This document shows, one piece after another, positions 23,704 to 33,083 of a stretch of DNA of 64,000 nucleotides. The stretch's first letter is position 1. Every line of letters starts with the position of its first letter. The DNA is from Torymus aiolomorphi (taxonomy: Eukaryota; Arthropoda; Insecta; Hymenoptera; Torymidae). The notes beneath the pieces are model-generated. The model did no database searches and was not told the DNA's origin. It worked only from the letters and a program-made list of their open reading frames with translations. A program made the position numbers and the translations under genes. The stretch covers positions 94,719,442-94,783,441 of the forward strand of contig CM070874.1 in assembly GCA_036365515.1 (NCBI GenBank), written 5' to 3'.

Positions 23704-24366
23704 TCATATTATATTAGCATTACATTGAATACAATCTCTTCTTAAAGGTGGCACTGCAGTTTCCATATAATTGTGCTCTCGACAACGTAGACATTTTAAA
23801 ATTTCTTCATCACTTTTTAAATCTTCAGGCAGCTTATCCCACGCCTGCTCGAGACTATTTGCTTCGAACGTTGTGAGAAATGCCTTAGGCAACTGAGCAA
23901 TATCTGTAGGACTCATAAATGATAAATGTTCAGTGCGAAAAAATATCTTGAGCGATCGCTCCAGCGATGGCTTATTATCATAATAAAATTTTCTGAGCAA
24001 TAGTACATTCTTATATGCACAATTTGCTTGCGGTTGAAAATCTATCGTATGACTGCACTTTATAGTACTGCGAAGAGTATTATTATTAGGTTTAAGGCTG
24101 AGTACTATGCCTTTAGGTGTAAGTATTTCCTGTAGATGGCGCTCAATGTCTTCAATCTCCCAGCTACCTGTCGGTAATGTTACTATCTCTTCTCCGACGT
24201 AAAACTTGTTATTTCCAATATCAATATTGGGTATTGAATTGAAAGTTAAAAGTTCAACCAATCCTAGAACGTATCTTTTATTTGCCAAGAGTTCAATTGG
24301 TGGAAAGTATTGAGCTTCTAGTATAGATGACGTTCCAGATAAACTTAGCATCAATGATTCACCCAT
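23704..24366 (-). CDS. Polinton minor-capsid (penton)-like protein, hybrid or truncated
   Basis: I chose the methionine at 24366 (MGESLMLSLSGTSS) as start; an upstream ATG at 24399 is also in frame. Residues 1 to about 115 contain EAQYFPPIELL, GLVELLTFNSIPN and LSLKPNNNTLRSTIKC, which I recognise as the N-terminal part of the minor-capsid-like protein common in metazoan Polintons. After residue ~115 the sequence changes to a different kind, with FFRTEHLSFMSPTDIAQLPK, a CLRC pair and CIQC near the C-terminus. I infer that a deletion joined the start of one gene to the end of another. It is the last of three tandem minus-strand genes. It would be a virion component; the product here is probably not functional. 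Confidence 0.6.
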   Translation of the reverse strand: MGESLMLSLSGTSSILEAQYFPPIELLANKRYVLGLVELLTFNSIPNIDIGNNKFYVGEEIVTLPTGSWEIEDIERHLQEILTPKGIVLSLKPNNNTLRSTIKCSHTIDFQPQANCAYKNVLLLRKFYYDNKPSLERSLKIFFRTEHLSFMSPTDIAQLPKAFLTTFEANSLEQAWDKLPEDLKSDEEILKCLRCREHNYMETAVPPLRRDCIQCNANII

Positions 24367-24409
24367 GACTGCGTAATTAATACTGATTATGTACAACATT
24401 TACATTGTT

Positions 24410-24766
24410 TTATATAGCCTCACTCAGAAATTTTAAACAGAGATGTCCACAATTGTACGAGTTATAATCTTGATATCTATCGTGATTATACTTTACGGCG
24501 CTAATGCCCAGGTAATCCAGAAGTTCTACAGGTGGTTGAAGGTCTCCAAAACTATCAAACTACACAACGTTATTGCCTCGTTTTCGATAGGCTACCCAAT
24601 GTGTGCCAAGTCCTCTTTCATCATCGAGATTAACGATCGCTGATTCGCGGTAATGTGGACCTTTTGCTGGTAATGTATTTCGCATGAATACACCTCGAAA
24701 GTATGGAATTTGCATAATTCGAGCATACTTTATCAAGTCAGCATCAGTCAGTGCTCTATGAGGCAA
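24410..24766 (-). pseudogene. Polinton cysteine protease (adenovirus-type), one nonsense codon
   Basis: The frame opens at ATG 24766, three bases after the upstream gene's stop. It has the histidine motif GTHWVAYRKRG and, near the C-terminus, NCGHLCLKFL with the expected catalytic cysteine, ending at a stop at 24410-24412. A single in-frame TAG (24560-24562) cuts the ~118-codon frame after codon 68, between the His and Cys motifs. The family processes capsid proteins during virion assembly. Both catalytic motifs remain, so decay is recent or slight. Identification rests on the two motifs, the gene size and the Polinton setting. Confidence 0.85.
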
Positions 24767-24768
24767 TT

Positions 24769-25611
24769 TTACATCGAAGTTTTTTTTTTGACACTTCCGC
24801 TGTAGGGTTTAAGATGGATGCCATAACCTGTTTTGTGTGGTTTAAGGTAGAGACCTTTATCAAGAGCAATAGCTTCCATCGCTCTGTTATGTCTTTGACT
24901 TTCTTCAAGTTGCCGTTTAGCAGCTTTTACATCATTTACTGCTTTAGCTATGCCAGCAGCGCCACCTGCCAGTGCACCAGTTGCACATAGACCCGCAAAT
25001 AATGGAATCAGAAAAGGTAGAAATCCACCGATTTTTCGTGGAACTGGTAGTACACGAGGAATGCGTACTTTGGCTTTACCACCAGCCTCCTTTACAGCAT
25101 CGCGAGCACTTTTCAATGCAGCTTGAATTACCTTGTGTGAATCACTACTATGGGAAATCGGTTTTGAGGCTGCTTTAACTACTTTAGCGAGTGTAGTGGT
25201 TGGACTCTATTTCAGCCCCATACCGAACTTTGATTTTAATTTCATAGCGCTTGTTACAGTATAAGCTGCTGCTTTCTCACCAATACTTGCGTCTTTAGCG
25301 AAAACACGTTTTCAGGCTTTATCTGCTAATACTCTATCAGCAGCGTTTCTAACCTCAACGCTCTCTCGATTCCGTGAGTAGGCAATGTCGTGTTCTTTAC
25401 AAGCTTGGTCTAAAGGATTAATTCCAGGGTCACCTCGAGCAAGACGCTTTGCAAGTTTAGTCCCAGGTCCGCAGTATTGATAGCCAGGCAGATGTAATTC
25501 AAATGGAAGCTTATTGATGACTGTATTGACTAAGCCTCGACCTTTACGCGTATTGCGTTTACGCTGCTTATGCTCAATTATGATGTTAACACCTCGGAGG
25601 ATAAATACATA
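24769..25611 (-). pseudogene. Polinton phospholipase-A2-like/membrane protein, two nonsense codons
   Basis: Read on the minus strand, the frame has an N-terminal PLA2-like domain. It shows the calcium-loop-type motif LPGYQYCGPGT and, about 30 residues on, NPLDQACKEHDIAY with the catalytic His-Asp pair. The C-terminal half has a glycine/alanine-rich hydrophobic stretch (FLPFLIPLFAGLCATGALAG) likely to span or perturb membranes, then a charged tail. Two in-frame stops interrupt it (25312-25314 and 25207-25209) and no ATG is visible at the start. PLA2 domains of this form are known from parvovirus capsids and occur in Polintons, where a role in membrane breach is plausible but inferred. It is followed two bases later by the protease gene. 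Confidence 0.75.
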
Positions 25612-25687
25612 CTAACTGGATATGTATATAAGTATGATGTATATATACGTTCAAGGTTAGTTTTCTTTGAGACGTCAAACATTGAAC
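25612..25687. promoter_or_regulatory. Divergent intergenic region with TATA-like boxes
   Basis: The 76 bases between the divergent PLA2-like and ATPase genes contain TATGTATATAAG and TGTATATATACG. A shared bidirectional promoter is inferred from position and AT content only. Confidence 0.35.
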
Positions 25688-26280
25688 ATGGAGTTTAAGG
25701 AGCAACACGTTAAACTACCTGTTGTGAATTTTGATAAATTAATGACGTAACAAAAATCAAAAAGACGTCATGGAAAATTACTTCCCAATAATATTAGAGC
25801 TGTATTCTGTGGTCCATCAAACTGTGGCAAAACAAACGCTCTACTCTGACTCATTACTCATCCTAGTGGATTAAAATTTGAAAATGTATATGTTTACTCA
25901 AAATCACTGGAACAGCCCAAGTACAAATTTCTCAAACTTCTCTTGAAGCCTATAAATGGAATTAAGTATTTCCCATTCAAGGATCATGATGAAGTAATAT
26001 CAATAGAAGATGTACTTCCAAATTCAATTATCATATTTGATGATGTAGCATGTGAAATACAAGAAAACATTAAAAATTTCTTTTGTATGGGAAGGCACAA
26101 AAATGTAGACTGCTTCTATCTATGTCAATCTTATGCTCACATTCCAAAGCATCTAATACGAGATAATGTTAATATATTAGTATTATTTCGACAAGATGAT
26201 ATGAATTTAAAGCATGTATATAATGATCACGTAAACACAGATATGTCATATGCTCAATTTAGAGACGTAATCTCGCGCGT
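25688..26280 (+). pseudogene. Polinton packaging ATPase (FtsK/HerA type), broken
   Basis: The frame starts at ATG 25688 (MEFKEQHVKLPVVNFDKLMT). It contains Walker A GPSNCGKT (near 25823-25846) and Walker B SIIIFDDV (near 26023-26046). Two in-frame stops, TAA at 25748-25750 and TGA at 25847-25849, flank the Walker A block. After the segment ending YAQFRDVISR near 26277 the ATPase sequence stops abruptly and passes out of frame into the next gene, so the C-terminal part looks deleted. These ATPases pump DNA into capsids. The gene is divergent from the capsid/protease group. Confidence 0.85.
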
Positions 26281-26634
26281 GCTGAAGGTAGTCGTGGTCC
26301 TCCAGGTGTTGGCTTCAAAGTAACTTCTAATGGACAATACGACATTGACGGCAAGAAGTTATGTAACATTGCTGAGCCTACTCAACCGGGTGATGCTGTT
26401 AATTTGGACACTCTACAACGTATGATTAAAATAGAAGTAAGGAGCTTGTATGAAGTAACTGCGAAATTACGCGGAGACTTGGATAATTTAGACGTTATTG
26501 TTGAGGCTCAAAAAAATGAAATTGATACGAAAGTATTAAAATTACAGTCATCAATTCAGAATATAGAAGATGTGAAAGCAGATAGTCAAGAAGCTTATAT
26601 ACGCAATTATATATTATCAAACAAGCCTATGTAG
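26281..26634 (+). pseudogene. Polinton coiled-coil (fibre-like) protein, 5' end missing
   Basis: The frame is open from about 26281 to TAG 26632-26634. It begins in a collagen-like patch (GSRGPPGVGF), followed by a QYDIDGKKLC segment and a long amphipathic coiled coil (from about NLDTLQRMIKIEV to QSSIQNIEDV). An internal ATG at 26404 lies well inside the homologous-looking part. I think its true 5' end was lost in the same deletion that removed the ATPase C-terminus. A collagen patch plus a coiled coil suggests a trimeric fibre; this is an inference, not a recognised family. Confidence 0.45.
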
Positions 26635-26695
26635 ATCTTATAAATAGCTCTCCAATTATAAATTTATCACAGTATCGTTCAACCACTCGTCGAGA

Positions 26696-26866
26696 ATGGA
26701 TAAATCAAACAGTACTGCGAACAGCAACATACCATATACAAAACTTTCTGACAACAGTCAAAAAGATAAACAAAAGAGCGAATCACAGTGGAATAATTTT
26801 AAGAATAAATTTTCTTCTAATACTTTTTCCTTACCTGAACGACAAAATTACAAGAGATTTCAATAA
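26696..26866 (+). CDS. Short hypothetical Polinton ORF, 56 aa
   Basis: MDKSNSTANS at the start and NYKRFQ at the end; polar, rich in Ser, Asn, Lys and Gln, with no domain. It lies between the fibre-like gene and the integrase on the same strand. It may be a remnant of the N-terminal part of another gene. Confidence 0.25.
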   Translation: MDKSNSTANSNIPYTKLSDNSQKDKQKSESQWNNFKNKFSSNTFSLPERQNYKRFQ

Positions 26867-26872
26867 TTCAGA

Positions 26873-27844
26873 ATGAAGATCATGCAGCAGCAAGTAGTTA
26901 AGGAACTTCATACACCTGCACGTCGAAATTACCGACGACGCAAGTTTATTGTATGTGGCTTGGATGAAAGATGGCAAGCTGATCTAGTGGAGATGCAGCC
27001 TTATGCTCGAGAAAACAATGGCTATAGATATATGCTCACTGTTATCGATGTGTTCTCCAACTATGATGCATGGGCTGTACCTGTCAAGCAAAAGACTGGC
27101 AGTGATGTCGCTATGGCGATGGAGTCGATCTTGAAGCAAGGTCGCAAACCAAAAAATTTACAAACTGATCAAGGGAAAGAATTTTATAATGCCACCTTTC
27201 AAACTCTCATGAAACGCTATGGAATTAATCTCTATTCAACATATAGTAATCTCAAAGCATCTATTTGTGAGCGTTTCAATCGCACCCTCAAGCAAAAGAT
27301 GTGGATGCAATTTAGTTTGCGTGGAAAATACAAGTGGCTTGATATATTATCAGACTTGTTGAAGGAATATAATAGCAGTAAACATCGTACTACAGGAATA
27401 AAGCTCAATGACGTAACATTGACAAATGAGGTACAAGTACTTGAGAAATTGTCTCAAAAGGTTACAAACAGTAAAAAGCCAAAATTCAAAATTGGAGATA
27501 AAGTAAGAGTGAGCAAGATTAAGCAAGTGTTTGAGAAGGGCTATACACCTAATTGGTCAACTGAAATTTTTACAATCCGCCATGTCATGCCTATCAATCC
27601 AACCACCTACAAGCTGAAAGACTATCGAGATGAGCCCATTGCTGGTGGTTTTTACGAACAAGAACTTCTTAAAACTGAATATCCAGATGTTTATCTTGTA
27701 GAAAAAGTACTTAAAAAACGTGGCGATAAAATGTATGTTAAATGGTTAGGATTTGATAATACACATAATAATTGGATAAAAAAATCAGATTTAAATAATA
27801 AATATGAGGCGTTTTGCCTCAACTCTCCCAGCGCGGCGCGCTAG
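26873..27844 (+). CDS. Polinton DDE integrase with chromodomain
   Basis: This is a 323-residue retroviral-type integrase. It has WQADLVEM (Asp37), LQTDQGKEF (Asp99) and ICERFNRTLK (Glu133) as the catalytic triad, then a C-terminal chromodomain-like block (YLVEKVLKKRGDKMYVKWLG to NNWIKKSDL, about residues 274-307). It cuts and joins the element ends during integration. The ATG at 26873 gives a protein that lacks the N-terminal zinc-binding-like part seen in many family members, so the 5' end may be truncated. The last ~12 codons are read through from the Sola-like insertion at 27806. Without the insertion the frame meets a stop within a few codons, so the insertion barely altered the protein. 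This is the best preserved Polinton gene here. Confidence 0.92.
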   Translation: MKIMQQQVVKELHTPARRNYRRRKFIVCGLDERWQADLVEMQPYARENNGYRYMLTVIDVFSNYDAWAVPVKQKTGSDVAMAMESILKQGRKPKNLQTDQGKEFYNATFQTLMKRYGINLYSTYSNLKASICERFNRTLKQKMWMQFSLRGKYKWLDILSDLLKEYNSSKHRTTGIKLNDVTLTNEVQVLEKLSQKVTNSKKPKFKIGDKVRVSKIKQVFEKGYTPNWSTEIFTIRHVMPINPTTYKLKDYRDEPIAGGFYEQELLKTEYPDVYLVEKVLKKRGDKMYVKWLGFDNTHNNWIKKSDLNNKYEAFCLNSPSAAR

Positions 27845-28362
27845 TGTCAAATCATGCTATTTTCAAGTCGTGTTTACGATATCAATATGCATTTCAAAAA
27901 ATTATGTGATAAGCGTTTCCGACGTATTTTTTCCTCAGCTTTCCAATGGCGTAGGTGGTTTTTCCGAAATTTTCCATTTTCCCCCCCAACAAGTATAAAA
28001 CATACTATATCTCGAAAAGCATATTTTTAATATTTTTTTTTACCCCCTAGATCGAAAGCTGAGCATTTTTTACGTCGGAAAGGATTTTTTTCAGAATTTG
28101 CTCGAATGTTTTCTTAGAGAAACAGAACGCGAAAGAGCAGACGCAGCGTCTCCTTCGCGCGCGGTTTTCGACGCGCTGTACACCGCGTGGACTAGATGCA
28201 TTTCGCTCTCTAACAACCACTTAAAATTTTGATTTCCTTAATAATAGCAACAATAAACTAGTATTTATATTAATAATTCTTTTTTTTTAAAGTAGATAAT
28301 TTTATTTTGTTTTGTTTTACGGGTTTTTAGGGAAGACTATAAACGCATAGTTTTCTGCAAAA

Positions 28363-29507
28363 TCACAACAAACAAGGAATTCTCCTTTTTGAAGGTTTTT
28401 TTTTCAAATCGCTTAAGAAAAGATATTGTTCTCTCGCAAAGAAATCATGAGTTTTAAATTTTATTAATTTTTCTCCCAGTATGTTCATGAATTCATAAAC
28501 ATTTACAGTTGTAGATACTATTGTGCAACGATCTGTCTGAAGCCATGACTCATACTGTATTTGAAAAATATCATTTCTCTCAAAACATTCAAGCAAATGT
28601 TTCCGTAATACAGGCATATTGGGGCAATCTAAACAGTCTCCCAAGTAACATTTCGAACTAGCATTACTACATACGATTGCTTGGATGCAATCGTGGTAGT
28701 TTTTAAGAAATAGTCGAGTACCTTCAGTTAAACTCTGTAAATTAATAGCATTTAACATCAGCTTGATATTTTCGTGGTGTACACATACGCATACATTATG
28801 CGTACCACTGCTTCCGCTAGAACACAATGCGGTGGCCTCAATTGAGTAAATTTAGTGAAGCCAATATTAACAGATTCATGCTCTTTTTTAAATAAACAAT
28901 AAATTTCACGTAAATTACCAAGTAGTAACCTTTTCTGTACATGTTCTCTTTTACCATTATCCTGCTTAACAGATATACAATCTTTTAATCCGGGCATTAC
29001 ACGACTAATATCGTCCCTCTCATAAAAACGTTTAACTGAATCTACACTTTCAACTGGAAATATTTTGCCCCTTTTCTTTTCAGGTTTTGAAAAAATTCCA
29101 CTTTCAGTTACTAACTTTTTCGCTTCTCGAGCTTCCCACTCAGTACAACCGAACTCTCTGATTAAGTCTCTGCGAGACCAAAAATCAGGAGCAAGCGTGA
29201 GTAGATGAATTTTATCTTCCTTACCCGGTGATTCTAAAAATTTTTTTTTTAATTGGTTGAGAACTGCCACGCCTGCTTTATGATATTCATCAGTACATTC
29301 AATTTTAGCTTTTTTGGCATCGCATGAAGGTAAATCTAACTTATGTTTATAAAGTTGACGTTGACAGTTGGAACAAATTTTCGCGTTTTCTGGTACGAGG
29401 GGATACGCACTCCTAAATATTGAAGGAAAATTCGACAAATTTTTACGCACAGAGTGATTAATTTTATTAAAAGGATTTATGCATTTCAGCTTCAAAGCTG
29501 GATCCAT
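28363..29507 (-). pseudogene. Transposase-like protein of the Sola-like element, frameshifted and truncated
   Basis: The first part (MDPALKLKCINPF, ATG at 29507) has CSNCQRQLYKHK, a zinc-knuckle-like CxxC, and FWSRRDLIREFGCTEWEARE. It resembles a protein family widespread in arthropod and cnidarian genomes that is linked to DNA transposons. At about 28815 the reading frame shifts: the similarity continues (GTHNVCVCVHHENIKLM, CYLGDCLDCP, TDRCTI) in another frame down to 28363. The protein then ends, and the downstream region expected to hold most of the catalytic residues is absent. The element therefore could not move by itself. Confidence 0.6.
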
Positions 29508-29772
29508 TTCAGTAGCGAGAAAATAAATGCAATAAATAAACCAAAAATAAATTATGATTTAATCAGCAAACACACGAAGAACACAAATATAACGGAAACA
29601 GCGTTAAAATTCTTAAACAATTTCAAGGATAACAAAGATCGAAAATTCATCAGACTTATATAATTGGATACAACAAATTACTCTCGGGCAAAAATTTTCT
29701 ATACGCAAGCCACCTATCGGGTAAAAAGTAAGTGAGAAGCGTTGCGTCTGCTATTTCAAATTGATTGTAATG

Positions 29773-30718
29773 TTTTTGCTTCCTCAAAGAGGAAGCTTTG
29801 TAACGGTGAAAAAAAATTTCGAAAAAAAAGTCTTCAAAAAGATGTTTTATGGTGGTATATGTGTATATTATTTGATTTTGATGATTTTTGATTTCGTGGA
29901 TGTATGTATGTGTGTGTGTGCGTGTGTGTGTGTGTATATTTCAACTCTTAATATCTCCGAAACTAATCAACCGATTTTCGTCGGGTAAAGCTTATTCGCT
30001 TCGTCTTGCGGCAAAAGGAAAGTACCCTGATGGATTTGGGATTTTATTGATTTTCTTTTGTTTTATAACCAAAAAACGATTTTGAATTTTTAGTTTTTTT
30101 TATTTTTTCGTATCTTATAGTAATTATTACATAAAATAATATACTTCTCTTAAAAGGTATTCAAAATACCTACATTTTCTTTTTTTAAAATTTAAAATTT
30201 TAAATATCTTCACTCTGTCATTTGTTATTAATGAAAACTTTTTTATATTTAAAAAATTAATATCTCAAAAAATAATTTATTTATCGACTTGAAACTTTAA
30301 CTGTTACTTATTACACTTGTTGGTGGCAATATTGTGTTGCAATTTTAAGTGATTATCTATATGAATATATATTATACATTTATTTTTGAGAACTATCATT
30401 TTAATATTTTTATATAATGTAGTAAATTAAAATATCAAAACGTATTAATAGTGCCATTTTTAGCCCCTTCTTTTATCTCTTTTTAATCTCAATTTTTTTT
30501 AAACTTGGTGGTCTGTCAAAGCTTTTTTTAAAATAGGTACGTAATATACTATTTTGCAAGAAACTGGTATAAGACGCATCGGTTCAAAGTATTATTGAAA
30601 TTCTTTAGCATTTCTTTTTATGAAAAATGTATTTTCAGAATTTCAATTTTTAATTAGGAAACGATGAATTAGTTTGAGGAAGCTAAGTGCCAAAGAATTG
30701 GCAGCGGTTTTTTTTTTT
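29773..30718 (+). mobile_element. Hairpin-ended repeat, compact copy (946 bp)
   Basis: The left hairpin is GCTTCCTC-AAA-GAGGAAGC (29779-29797), followed by TTTGTAACGGTGAAA and a TG tract (29908-29936). The right end is GAGGAAGCTAAGTGCCAAAG then AATTGGCAGCGG and a T-run. No TSD or TIR is obvious and there is no long frame. It is the same family as 6079-9185 and the end fragment at 1660-1715. Confidence 0.6.
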
Positions 30719-31789
30719 GCGAAATAACCTATGAAAATGTCAATCGTGCATATAAGTGAAATTCGAAGTGCAAAAAGATATTCCATAAAGAATTAAAAAT
30801 GATAAATAAAAATAATAAGGTTACTAGAGAGCGAAATACATCTAGTCCACGCGCTGTACAGCGCGCCGCATACCGCGCACGAAGGAGACGCTGCGTCTGC
30901 TCTTTCGCGTTCTGTTTCTCTAAGAAAAACATTCGAGCAAATTTTGCAAAAAATCCTTTCCGACGTAAAAAATGCTCAGCTTTCGATCTAGATGATAAAA
31001 AAAATATTAAAAATATACTTTCCGAGATATAGTATGTTTTATACTTTTTGAGGGTGAAAATGGAAAATTTCGGAAAAACCACTTACACCATTGGAAAGCT
31101 GAGGAAAAAATACGTCGGAAACGCTTATCACATAATTTTTTGAAATTCATATTGATATCGTAAACACGACTTGAAAATAGCATGATTTGACGCTCGCGCG
31201 CCGCGCTGGGAGAGTTGAGGCGAAACGCCTCATATGTATATTAAATATAATGTCTTTTATTTACATCCTATTTACAAAATATACATTATATCCTATTTAC
31301 AACATATACATTATATCCTATTTACAACATATACATTATATCCTATTTACAACATATACATCTTATAATGTCCCCACGGTAAAGTATCTGTTTCACCAGA
31401 TATTAAATACCTTTTGTCATCATGGGGACTTAGAGTCAACTTTGTTTGTTTGACTGTTTGTACCACATGAGCCTTAGAACGTATAATACACTGCTCTCTG
31501 TACTGTATAGATGAATTTAATAAGCATTGAACATAATCATCAAAAGTAATGGTTCTATCCACAACTCCAGTTTTAACACCTTTAACTTTTTTCACGCTAT
31601 CTTTTCCATTTATGCGTATACTGTACATTTTACTCCGTAGTCCAACGAATTCAGTCATAATTTGACCATTACATTCATCTTTCATTAGTCCTACAATCTT
31701 CTTATTAGCTTGTGGAATTTCAAATACATTATCGGCTGGGTAATCAGAAGTATCAAAATTATAAATATCACGTTTCATCATCTTATATA

Positions 31790-33083
31790 CGAGGGTCATT
31801 TGACAAGTACCTAGCCTCACCGCCAGATGGTGCCACTATCGCACCAGAAATACACTACAGCGCAGTATCTTCCTGTAAACGGTTACAGACGAAATTTCAG
31901 CCGGATCGGAGTTGTAGTTTATTTTTGAGAGCGTGTGAAAGCAAATGTGTCCGTTGATTTTTGAAAAAATGGAGAAAGAACAATATCGGTCGGTGATTCG
32001 ATTCTTGTTTTTGGAAGGGAAATCGCGCAGTGAAATTAAAGAACGCTTGGATGCAGTGTATGGGGATGCTTCTCCTTCGATGGCGACCGTTAAATTTTGG
32101 TATAACGAGTTTCAACGTGGTCGTACGTCGGTTTTTGATGATCCACGCCCAGGTGCTCCGAAAACAGCCACTACGGAGGAGAACGTGACAAAAATACACG
32201 ATATCGTTTTGTCAGACCGCCGATTAAAGGTGCACGAGATAGCTGCGATAGTAGGCATCTCAGAAGAACGCGTGTGGCATATCCTACATGAGATTTTAGG
32301 CATGAGGAAGCTGTCAGCAAGGTGGGTGCCGCGTTTGCTGACTGCAGACAACAAGCGCATCCGTGTGACCAGTTCAAAGCAGTGTTTGGAGCTGTTTAAT
32401 CGCAATCCAAAAGAGTTTTTGCGTCGTTACGTGACCGTCGACGAAACATTGATTCACTACTACACTCCAGAGACCAAGGAGCAGTCAAAACAGTGGACCT
32501 AACCCGGTCAACCTGCTCCGAAGAAGGCGAAGACGGTCCCGTCGGCCGGAAAGGTGATGGCCACTGTTTTCTGGGATTCTCAAGGTGTGATTTTTATTGA
32601 CTATCTGGAGAAGGGCAAAACGGTCACAGGACAGTACTACGCCGAACTATTGAGCCGATTTGACGCCGTGTTAGAAGAAAAACGGCCCCATTTGTCTAAA
32701 AAGAAAGTGCTTTTCCACCACGATAATGCACCGGCTCACACTTCTGCACTCGCCACGGCTAAATTGGTCGAATTACGCTACGAACTACTGCCCCATCCAC
32801 CGTATTCTCCAGATTTGGCTCCGTGCGACTTTTTTTTGTTTCCGAACCTAAAAAATTCGCTCGCCGGGAAGAGATTCCACTCCAATAACGAAATAATCGC
32901 CGCCACGGAGGCCTATTTTGCAAACCAAGAGAAAACATTTTTTTCAACGGGGTTAAAAAAATTGGAACACCGCTGGACCAAGTGTATTCAACTAAAAGGA
33001 GACTACATTGAAAAATAAATTTTATTTTTTGTAAAATTTTGGTGTTTTCATTTGTAGGCTAGGTACTTATCAAATGACCCTCG
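31790..33083 (+). mobile_element. mariner element, 1.29 kb, TA target
   Basis: Ends CGAGGGTCATTTGACAAGTA and, in reverse, CGAGGGTCATTTGATAAGTA, with TIRs of ~27 bp, flanked by TA (31788-31789 and 33084-33085). It lies in opposite orientation inside the Polinton polymerase gene, just downstream of motif C. Confidence 0.95.
31945..33018 (+). pseudogene. mariner transposase with a single nonsense codon
   Basis: The frame begins at ATG 31945; the likelier start is the second Met at 31969 (MEKEQYRSVIRF). An N-terminal helix-turn-helix region (FLEGKSRSEIKERL) and a second one (VHEIAAIVGISEERV) precede the catalytic domain. The catalytic residues are Asp in VTVDETLIHYY (codon 166), Asp in FHHDNAPAH (codon 260) and Asp in LAPCDFFLFP (codon 295). 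The last two are separated by 34 residues, giving the DD34D signature of mariner. One in-frame TAA at 32500-32502 interrupts an otherwise continuous frame of about 357 codons. The lesion count is low, so insertion is recent compared with the Polinton decay. Confidence 0.93.

Larger units (their letters stand above)
27806..31231 (-). mobile_element. Sola-like DNA transposon, ~0.4-kb TIRs, TSD ATAT
   Basis: It starts GAGGCGTTTTGCCTCAACTC and ends with the reverse complement, flanked by ATAT (27802-27805 and 31232-31235). The TIRs extend to about 28210 and from about 30815. Each extreme end can itself form a hairpin (GAGGC-GTTTT-GCCTC and GAGGCG-AAA-CGCCTC). It encodes the N-terminal part of a transposase-like protein on the minus strand and carries a nested hairpin-ended repeat (29773-30718). 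The 4-bp TSD fits the Sola superfamily, but the assignment is tentative. Confidence 0.7.
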
